Below, piece after piece: positions 46,101-64,000 of a stretch of 64,000 nt of DNA. The DNA comes from Callipepla californica brunnescens (taxonomy: Eukaryota; Chordata; Aves; Galliformes; Odontophoridae). The stretch spans positions 260,501-324,500 of the forward strand of contig JALIRH010000027.1 of assembly GCA_023055505.1 (NCBI GenBank), written 5' to 3'. The notes below the pieces were generated by a model. It had not been told where the DNA came from and did not search any database. It was given only the letters and a program-made list of their open reading frames with translations. The translations under genes and the position numbers were made by a program. How positions within the stretch are numbered: position 1 is the stretch's first letter; every line of letters starts with the position of its first letter.

Positions 46101-47556
46101 ATGTCTGTTGTCTGCATACATCTTCCATTGTCCCCAGAGGTAGGAGATATTCCATTCTTTTTGTTTGTTTGTTTGCAGTCCATGAAAGTGAAGTTGCAGC
46201 CACCCTCAGGCACAGAGCTGTCTCCATTCAATCCCATCCAGCCACCTGCTGCCATCACCCAAATCATGCTTTTGGCAAATCCTGCAAAGGTGAGAAGGGT
46301 AGACTGTAACAGAGTGGGATTTATCCTGTCGTGTTTCAGATTAGTATGATGTAAGATGAATTCTTCAGGGAGTTTAGATCAGAAGTATGAGGAAACACAG
46401 CTCCTAATTCCTAGGTTGCCCTCCAGAAGCGATTACTGCACCAGCACATCAGTGGTGTTTCAGTTCAGGGCTTGAGAGGTGCTATACCAATTTCTTCTCC
46501 AGTGGATGTTTTCAGCAAGGAAAAGCAAGAAAAAACGGTGTACATGTTTTCCCATCAATGAAACAACAATCTTAGGGGCCTTAGCTGTAAAGGAGAGCAA
46601 TCAGAGCTGTGTCAGGAGCTTGTCTCAAATCCCCTGTGCCCTGGAAGTACCCTGCTGTAGTGACGCTTAGTGTGGTGTGAAATTAATTGTTTCTCTAGAA
46701 AGAGTTCTGCTGTGTTGAGACTATATAGAGCCTGACAGACTTGATGTTGAGTCCTGTCCATTCCCTTTGGCATGTTATGAGATGTGCTTGTGATCAGTGA
46801 AACAATGTGGTTAATACTTTCCTTCCTGCTGATCATGCTAGGAGTGTGTGAATAGCTGTGGAAAGCCTTACTGCAGTTAGTCATTTAAGTAGCCTGATGC
46901 ATAAACCTCAGAGCTGTATGCTAAAGGGGTTGAGAATTACAGCAAAAGTGGCCTAAGGTATCAGCTGAAATTTATATCTAAAAGGGGTAAATGTTTGCAG
47001 ATTGTTGGAAGTTTCACTTCTTGAAGCATATGGAAATCTCCTATTGAAAGATGGGTTTCATCTGCTGCTTACTGGGAATTTCGCAGAGAAGAAACTGCTT
47101 TGTCTTCCTGCACGTGATGCATGATAGAATTGTGAAGATGTTGATCTATCCCAGCATCATTCTTCATGCTCTTTGGAGAGCATCAGGGCAGTGGATGCTG
47201 GCTACGTGTGTAGCAAACTATTACTGCAGCTCAGTAATGCTTTTCTCCTGCTGTTTCATGCTAAGCAATAAAGTTTTTATATTTTTAAGTGTGTATGGTG
47301 AATAGCTCAGGTTACCTTGACCCTCTTCCCTCTGCAGTATGCAACAGTGCTGTGATTTCTGTAGAGCTGTGATAGTGAAATTTTTTGTTCCAGAACAACC
47401 AGGGCTGTTCTGATGCGTTGCTCTTGGGTTTCGTGTTTCCTACAGGAGAAGGTGAGGCTGCGATACAGACTGACCTTCATGCTGGGAGACCAGCTTGCCA
47501 CAGAGGTTGGTGAAGTGGATCAGTTTCCCCCAGTAGAGCTGTGGGGGAATCTATGA
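31186..47556 (+). CDS. GGA3: ADP-ribosylation factor-binding protein GGA3
   Basis: GGA3 is a trans-Golgi clathrin adaptor that sorts DxxLL cargo. Coding exons: 31186-31225, 35681-35765, 36469-36544, 37026-37124, 37841-37964, 38912-39015, 39530-39610, 40514-40651, 41232-41313, 41793-41909, 42024-42065, 42516-42785, 43634-43701, 44098-44420, 44835-45100, 45285-45454, 46179-46289, 47446-47556. They total 2307 nt, or 768 residues (human long form about 723); all phases close. Domains are VHS (~1-146, from MAEAEGESLESWL), GAT (~170-300, with DDLQEANKLIK at the Arf-binding hook and ELCERCETKRRTLFKLASE), a Pro/Ser/Ala-rich hinge (~310-635), and the GAE ear (~640-768, ending VGEVDQFPPVELWGNL). The hinge holds LLDEELLCL: DEELL at 413-417 matches the internal acidic dileucine of mammalian GGA3, and the stretch also resembles a clathrin box. 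Hinge exons are the least conserved; exon 42024-42065 is assigned from splice sites and phase. Confidence 0.95.
31738..31836 (+). repeat. CR1 LINE 3'-end fragment
   Basis: The stretch 'gatctctgtggtcttttcc' followed by 'aatcctaatggttctg' is the terminal part of a plus-strand CR1. It lies in GGA3 intron 1 just past the CpG island. The left edge is uncertain. Confidence 0.7.
32247..32264 (+). repeat. (TTG)6 microsatellite
   Basis: Six TTG units follow a T-tract in GGA3 intron 1. Confidence 0.9.
33830..34115 (+). repeat. CR1 LINE 3'-end copy with chimeric 5' part
   Basis: The 3' part is a plus-strand CR1 end: 'gttcaagaaacggtcaggt', 'actgagggacatggttcag', 'gttggactggatcatcctgg', 'aggtctttccaac' and two 'tgtggttctg' tails. 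Upstream it carries a 64-nt block matching 30601-30659 in inverted orientation, then jumps directly to 'gttcaagaaacg' and so skips several hundred bases of CR1. It lies in GGA3 intron 1, sense to GGA3. Confidence 0.8.
33885..33948 (+). repeat. Inverted-repeat arm B (64 bp), inside CR1
   Basis: This is the reverse complement of 30601-30659, with one extra 'cgctc' after 'gccgcgctccgggctc'. All other bases are identical. See arm A and the matching finding. Confidence 0.9.
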
Positions 47557-49605
47557 CCTTGGGACTCTGCCAGAGACTCTGTGACAGGACCAGGAAAGGA
47601 TCCCACAGGACTGCAATGAATGTGGCATGGAGAGGGATGCACATGCTATCCGCTGGTGATGTTCAGCTTTGTTTACATGTCCTGACCACTCTGCTTGTAG
47701 CTGTAGTCCAGAATGTTTTACCCAACATAAGAAGGGGTCCTGGGACATCTATGACAAGTATGAACTGAATGGCAGGCAGTAACATGTAGTGCTGACTGCT
47801 TTTATCTTGGCCTCCGGGTGATTCTGGTTCTATCTTCCGCTCTATATTAAACTTGAAGTTATTGTATTTTGAGGGGACACCTATCAACAGAAGGAGATTT
47901 AAGTTAGTGTGTTCCTGTACTGCTGTCCAGAGATACCTACAGGCTGGCAACACTACCCCGAGCTTCCTCGGTGCAGAGCCCTTAGATGTGTCCTCCCTTG
48001 GACTTTTACCTCCTCAGTGCCAGACTGGACCTGCTAAGCATGTTAAGCAATAATGCTGACTCCACGAGGGAATGTTTTATTTTTTACACTGAAATGGCAC
48101 TTAGCTCCCTTGGCTCCCTCCATCTGCTTCATTCCCAGTGGTCAATGTAAGCAGACCCTAACTCCATGTTGTGCAGCGCTGCTGTATCTTTAGTTAATGT
48201 ATTTATTTTATGCTGCCAGCTGCCTCCCTGTTGTATCCATTGGGGCAGCTGGGGCTGTTCTGTATGTGAATGGCTAAACTGGTCCTTTTGCTGCCTTCAT
48301 TGCATTCTGCAGTGGGGTGAGGAGGCAAAACTAACCAGTGGAGCTGAAAAGTTGTTTTCAGTGTTGGCAGAGGACAGCACCTGGCTTACAGACGTGTCTT
48401 TTTAGCCACTAATCCAGGGACAGGCAGAGTGTGCCTCTCAGGTCCCCCTCCTGCAGGCAGTTATTATGTGGTTGAGTACTGAGCTGAGAACAGCGAAATA
48501 GAAGTTGTAAATAATAGAGCTGTAGGATGGCTGAACAGAAACAAGTGGGGAAAGGAAAGAAGGCTCTGAAGGGCTGTGGCGATGCATGTGCTCTATTTTA
48601 ATAGTTCTCTGTGTTAATTGGCTAAGTGCAATCATCTCCAGGACAGGGAGAGTGGTTTTGCTGGATATGAGTATTCTGTGCTAGCAGGGGGCAGACGAAT
48701 TGACCCCTCTTGGCAGTCAGACAGAAACTAGGTTTAAATGGTTGAAAGTTGATCACAGAAGTCCCTTCTCTCGATGTGCAATCTCAAGCAGTGCCTCGGA
48801 TAGCTTTGAGACACTGTTTTAATGTGTCTTTTTTTTTTTAACATCAGTTGACAAAAGCACAGGTAGAATGGATCCTTGGACAAAGTGCTGCTGGAATTAA
48901 TACAGGCTGTAAAACCATGACTCAAATACAGCTTAGAGTTGTCTTTACTGTGATGAGAATTAAAAATTACTAGAGGTGAAAATCTCCATGGATTTAAAGG
49001 CCTGAAACTCTAATCAGGCAATTGTGGAAACCCAGAGGGGGAAGGAAAGCTTTGGCCAAGGACTGCAGCTTTGTCGGCTCCCTGAATGGAAGGCAGGAAA
49101 AAGGGGTTACGTCTTTTAGATTCCTACAGAAAGCAGCAATTTTAAACCAATGGACGAGGACAAGGAAAGAATTCTTTCTGCCTCAGAAATGTTGTTGCCT
49201 CTTAAGGCACAGTAGGCACAGGGATGTATTTAGGTCACTTGAGTCTGCCCAGGTGCTCTAAGTGCATCCTGAGGAGGCAGACTGCACTGCTTTAGATGCC
49301 TATATGTGAATCTCACTGTGACTGAGGAAGTCAGAAGAGCACAAGTGCTCTCTGCAGAGTAGTGTTGTTCTCACTGTTGCTGGCAGTGCACTGCCTGTGC
49401 TGTACGGCCAAACGGAAAGATGCCATAGTCTTGCTGCATGGAAATGCACTGTTAGGAGCTTTGGAAATTAAGCTATGAATGAGTGTTCCCTTGTCTGTAG
49501 GTTGAGGTTCCTGCTTCATACCCAGCAGCCATTACTGTAAATACATCTCAAATGGATTTGTTTTGCTGCATGTTAAATAAATTGGTTTCCCTACTTTGCT
49601 CTGGG
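47557..49605 (+). other. GGA3: GGA3 3' untranslated region
   Basis: The region follows the GGA3 stop and ends at an AATAAA at 49576-49581, giving about 2 kb. No conserved reading frame was found. The NUP85 3' end on the other strand lies about 300 bp further on. Confidence 0.75.
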
Positions 49606-49998
49606 GATAGCTCTTACTGATGGTTGTGGAATATAATGCTGGTTCTAGAAATGCTAAGGCTCAGCCCATCCTCTGAAGCCCATCCAAACTAGAAAACATT
49701 AACTTCTCCCTTCCTGGTTAAAATGCCAGTACGTTAAAAGGTAGGTTCAATTTCAGTTCTGGGTAATGAGTGGCACAGCAACTGCAAACACAGGTGTAAG
49801 AAGGCTGAACATTAGATGGGGAGGACAGCCAGACCAAGTTGGATCAAACAACCCTGGGAGGCTGCTGTACAATTTTTAAAGTTCTTTTTTATGAAAGACC
49901 AAGTCACCAACAAATATGCAAAACAAGACCTTTATTCTTAGAAAACCAGTCAGGTTTATGTACAGTACGCCGCAGAGTAAAACCACACATTATTGTCT
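49606..49998 (-). other. NUP85: NUP85 3' UTR and gap between convergent genes
   Basis: A minus-strand AATAAA (plus-strand tttatt) lies at 49931-49936, only about 65 nt past the NUP85 stop codon, so the NUP85 3' UTR is short. The remaining bases to about 49605 separate the two convergent 3' ends, and nothing else is recognised there. Confidence 0.7.
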
Positions 49999-59947
<9,949 letters not shown>

Positions 59948-60513
59948 GGCCGCGCCGCTCTCCCGCCCGAGGGGAAGGCCCGGCCGCGGCTGCCCGCCGC
60001 GCTGCCCGCCGCCGTCCGACGAGCTCCGCCGCGCTCCCCCTCGGCCGGCGGCCGCACAGCTCCGTCCTTTTCCCCCTCCTCTCCCGGGCACCGCCGGAGC
60101 TCCGCGAATTTGGGGCAGGCGCGGCCGATCACCCCCGGAAACGACGCCGACGCTGAGGGCCCCGGCGGGGCGGGGCGGCAGCGCTTGGGGCCGGGCCGCC
60201 GCGCTGCGCTGCGCTCCAATCCCCGGACGGGGCCGTGTCCGCCCGCCTCGCCGCGGCCGCGCTCTCGCGGTCGGGGTCTGTCCGTGACGAGCGCCCAGGA
60301 CGCGCTCCGTGAGCTGCGCTGTGGGGCCGAGGAGCCCCGCGCCGCGTCCCGCTGGCTCCTGCGGCTCGAGCACGGCTCTTCCTGCGGCCTTGGGCTGCGC
60401 TGCGGAGCGGCCCCGTGCGCTCGTTGCTCCGTTCCGCCCGTCCGTCCTTCCTGCACGCGCCTCGCTGCGCTCCCCGCTCCCGTGGGTACTGGCGCTGCTC
60501 GGTGGCACGCGTG
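59948..60513. promoter_or_regulatory. NUP85: NUP85 CpG-island promoter, possibly bidirectional
   Basis: This CpG-dense block lies immediately upstream of the NUP85 start codon. It lacks a clear TATA box. On its right edge a donor-like 'gtaaga' at 60514 follows GC-rich sequence, which would fit a divergent first exon on the plus strand. Confidence 0.7.
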
Positions 60514-62750
60514 GTAAGAAAACTAACAGTGCTGTGTTGCTGAACTCTTATCCAGAAAATGTCGGTCCCTCTCTCGCTGGTGCTCTCTGGAACAGGATCC
60601 TGCATTCGCAGAACGGCCTGGGCTGGGAGGGCCTCGAGGATCTCCAGCTCCAACTCCCCTGCCACGGGTAGGGTTGATTTTTCAGGATCAGTTATATCAT
60701 TTGCTGATGTCATGAAATGAATGCTGCGTCGCTTTGCTGCCAGATTGCCTCTTTATTGGCGACTGCGTCCATCATTTTCTGTACAGACAAAGCTAGTGCT
60801 TTTCTCCGTTGCAGTGACCTGCTCGGAACAAAGCGGTGTCTGTTAGAGGCAGGAGGAATGGCTTCTGCAGGGTGGGAGAATTTGAAATAAATCTTCAGAA
60901 ACCTTTCAAAACAAATCCGTTTTAAGAGAGTTCATCCTTTGTGGTAGGCAAGAGTCCCGTACAAGGGGATGTGGGTGCTTCTGAATCTCTTTCACAGAAT
61001 CAAGTTCTGCTCCCTTAGAAGATGGTGCTGCCCTATGGATATGACTCTGGAGGACATTAATGCTGAATTTTAGATCTGAATTATTCTTCAGCCGAGAAAA
61101 CACAGAGCCCACCTTTTACAAGTAAAAGGTACTACAGAGCTAATTCTGAGTTCCCAGAGAGTTGGCTGACTCTTTTAATGGAAACCTGAGGCTTGCTGCC
61201 AAGTGAGATCCTTGTCAGAAGGATGGGAGGTGCTGTTTGTTTTCCCAGTAGTGAAGTAAAGGAGTTCTCTCCACGTGAGTTCATTTGAGCACCAAGTGTG
61301 ACAGCAGGACTTGCCGCTGGGGGCTTTTCTAGGACACTTGGGTGCCTGGAGCATTACTGTGTTCTTCCAAGGAGTTATCCTGTGCATTTATCTTGCTTTC
61401 TTTTACCAAACAGCCTGTACGACTCTAGTGCAAGGCCTGAGCCCTGGGGAGCGCCCACCAGTCTCACCCATCTTTTCTTTTTTAGTGTGGAGAAAGATGT
61501 GTTGATGGCTAAGGTAAGGATATAGAAGCGGGATAGCATTCTCTCCCACCTCAGGATCCCAACTACTCAAAGTCTGAAAAACTAAAAACTGATACAGAAG
61601 CTATAGCTCTTTGATCCTTTCCTGCTGTCTGGTGACAGATACAGTCCCCTTTGCTCACTAACTAAAAATGCCAGTAGCTGTTCACGCTTGCAGCTTCTAG
61701 TGCTCTCGAAAGTGGCTCTTTCCTGGGGAAATCACCTTGGCAAAGGTGAATTTTAGTTTGAAATATCTTAGTCGTTTTTGGAAGGTTGGCTGGAGGGCTG
61801 CATGTGTCTAGAATAGAGATGTGCCTGCACTCCTTCTCAAAAAGGCTCCTGTGCCTGTCCGGTCTGTGCAATTAAATTGAACTGACAGCCAGAATGTCAG
61901 CACAGAAGTCCATATTGCTCAAAAAGACTTCAGAGTTTGACCTTTGGGTTCAGCCACCGGAGGCAGAGGCCGAATGAGAATGTGACAGTTTTCTGTGGAT
62001 GGGGGAAAACAGAAAAATGTCACAGTCTGATGCGGTAGGGAATAAAAAGTTGCAAAATAGAAGGTTTGAAAATAATCTCATAGGTTGGGAAAAGGTGAGA
62101 AGGATAAGCACCATGAAAGGGGAGGCATGGAACAGGCTGTGACCCAGGCAGTGTTTTTCTGTTCCTAGTGCTACTAGTATTAACAAAGAGCAAAATTTGA
62201 ATAAGCCACTTGGCCCTTCAGAGCTCTGGCTGAGAAGATGACATAGGCTGGTTTGTTTAGCAGTGGGGATCCGGTATATTAGTTTAAGGACCAGTATATG
62301 AGTTTAACAAAATGAATCAACGAGTGCTTCTGCTTCACAAGAGGCACTGGAGTTGTAATAGAGTACTGCTACTAGATTTGTCTTTGCATTTCGCCCAGTG
62401 CAAGGATGTTTTCTGTGGAGTTTCATGTCTGTTGTTTTGGACGTTGCTCATCGTGGCCTAAGAAGCAATGGAAGTTTGTCAGACTGGGGAAAAACAGCTG
62501 AAGGTCTCTGCGACGAAGCTCATGGTGGAAAAATGAGGATAAAGTAAGTGAGCAGATGACCACTAAATGCAACTGCGCATGCAGAGGAACATCAGCACAT
62601 TTTAGCGAGTTCTTGGAAAAGAATGAATATGTACTGCATACATATCTTACCTGTTTAAATGTAGAACCTCAGCTTTGAGGGAGTGTGCTTGTTCATCAAG
62701 TCACCCAGTATGTACTCTGAGAAATAAAGGAACACTGCTTTATAACACCA
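60490..62750 (+). ncRNA. Candidate divergent non-coding transcript (unproven)
   Basis: This is inferred only from signals. A donor at 60514 follows the NUP85 CpG island. A 28-nt exon-like unit at 61486-61513 has a strong polypyrimidine-AG acceptor and a 'gtaagg' donor. A further 'gtaagt' lies near 62543, and an AATAAA is at 62723-62728. No conserved reading frame links them. In human, as I remember it, SUMO2 is divergent from NUP85, but no SUMO2 coding sequence is visible here. Confidence 0.25.
60603..60673 (-). repeat. CR1 LINE 3'-end fragment
   Basis: The plus strand reads 'cagaacggcctgggctgg', 'gagggcctcgaggatctcc' and 'agctccaactcccctgcc', the reverse complement of a CR1 3' end with GC drift. 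It sits just outside the NUP85 CpG island. Confidence 0.75.
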
Positions 62751-64000
62751 CATTGGAGTTTTCTTCCTGGATTTTGGGTTCCAGTTTGGATGACAGAGGC
62801 AGCCTCGGCCTTACTTCTTGCTTATATTTCTAGTAACTATTATCTTGTTATTTTTTGCATTGCACTAATTGTAAAACAGTAAAGTTGTGAAGGGTCTGGA
62901 ATTGCTTTTGTAAGCTTATGCTTGCTGATGTATACAGGCACATAAATTCTGCCTGCAGCTGTCTTATTATCTTAAAAATCTTAATCTCTTGAAGTCTTGA
63001 TGTGGAAGAGAACATAGATTGAATGCCTGTGTACCCTGCCCTCTTCAGAAAACAGTGGAGAATTAAGCTTAAGTGCTCTGCAAGATCTATGTAAGTCAGA
63101 TTTCTTCTTTAAGAAACTACTGTACAAGAATAAAACAAGACACAGAAATACTTGAGAAACATGGGATTTTTTTTCTCCAGAGATGGAATTTCTATGGAAT
63201 TCTAACTGTGACACTTCCCCATTCACACCTCTTCAGCTCTTGTGCATTAAAAAGGAGGAGCTCAGAGAGAAATAAAGCTTTGCCTTTGCCCCCCTCTGCT
63301 GCAGCCCAGACTCTGCAGGACCAGGTCTTTTGTAGTTCCCAGTGTGGCATCCCCCCCACCGCTTGCTCTGAGTGCTGCTGTGTAGCCAGTTATCTTTGTG
63401 TTTTTTTAGCACTTTATTGTTGGCTCAACTGGATCTCCTGCATAATGTGAGTTTCCTCTTGTTCTGTAAGAAGAAAAGCCATATAAATACAGGGGATGTA
63501 GAAAAGGAATCAGCAATTGGTAGCAAGACCAATGGTGGTACAGCTTAAACAGTTTTCATCTTTTCTGAACAGATACAACTTCTGCAACAGTAGAGAAATC
63601 CCATATGTTTTCATAAAATCCAGCTTATTTTCATGTCTCCTCTTAAGCAGATTTGTTCTATTTGTGATGCTGGCCTTAATGTACGTCCCACTTAACTTCA
63701 TCCTGGCATTTAGCTCTCTCGTGGTGCTCTCAGCCTTGACCAGTTCATTCCGTCTCCAAAGCCACTCCCAAAGTAATCTTCCTCATGGCCTGCAACACAG
63801 TGATCTTAAAAGAGGGAGTGGAAAGGGATGGCAAGAACAAAGATAAACAAGACCATCAACCAACATCAGTCTTGTGACACAGCAGTCTCTCCTCTGTGGT
63901 GTTGCATAATTTCTATAAATAGAATTGAAGATCCTTGTCTTTTGTTCTGCAGCGTACCCAGCATGATTTGAGTCTTGCTTAAAAAAGCAGTGCACAGTGC
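62751..64000. other. No recognised feature
   Basis: The reading frames in this stretch do not resemble known proteins, and no RNA gene or clear repeat was seen. It may be intergenic sequence or an intron of the next gene. Confidence 0.5.

Noticed and set aside
63073..63846. Frames of 109-125 codons near the right end
   Set aside because: They show no recognisable domain, splice context or codon pattern. Their length is expected by chance.
60514..64000. SUMO2, expected next to NUP85 from human synteny
   Set aside because: No stretch encoding the SUMO2 N-terminus or the ubiquitin-like fold was found on either strand.

Overview
The window is vertebrate nuclear DNA, almost certainly from a bird, and most likely a galliform such as chicken. 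Six multi-exon genes have intact reading frames across canonical introns. The dispersed repeats are CR1 LINE 3' ends and an avian-type endogenous retroviral LTR, and the promoters are short, very GC-rich islands. Gene order is GRB2(+) - SLC25A19(+) - MIF4GD(+) - MRPS7(-) - GGA3(+) - NUP85(-). As I remember it, this is the same neighbourhood as human 17q25.1.

Layout. 1-10.6 kb holds the 3' part of GRB2: four coding exons from residue 27 onward, then a ~2 kb 3' UTR. 11.2-16.5 kb holds complete SLC25A19, the mitochondrial thiamine pyrophosphate carrier, with a CpG-rich 5' end. 16.5-20 kb is 3' UTR or intergenic. 20-26.4 kb holds a CpG island with a 16-bp minisatellite and then complete MIF4GD. 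26.4-30.9 kb holds complete MRPS7 on the minus strand, tail-to-tail with MIF4GD. MRPS7 and GGA3 are divergent: their start codons are about 320 bp apart across an array of GC boxes. 31.2-49.6 kb holds complete GGA3 (18 coding exons, 768 residues). 49.9-59.95 kb holds complete NUP85 on the minus strand (18 coding exons, 678 residues), tail-to-tail with GGA3. 60.5-64 kb has no recognised coding gene; possible splice sites suggest a divergent non-coding transcript.

I rebuilt each coding sequence exon by exon, checking splice sites, reading phase and agreement with the human orthologue from memory. All six frames close. The genes do not form one pathway. They are housekeeping genes: a signalling adaptor, a mitochondrial carrier, an mRNA translation factor, a mitoribosomal protein, a trans-Golgi sorting adaptor and a nuclear pore scaffold protein.

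I found no previously undescribed biological system. The observations most worth checking are a (GGGGCC)7 tract translated as Pro-Ala inside NUP85, a GC-AG intron in NUP85, and a 59-bp block repeated in inverted orientation inside two otherwise different CR1 copies that flank the MRPS7/GGA3 promoter.
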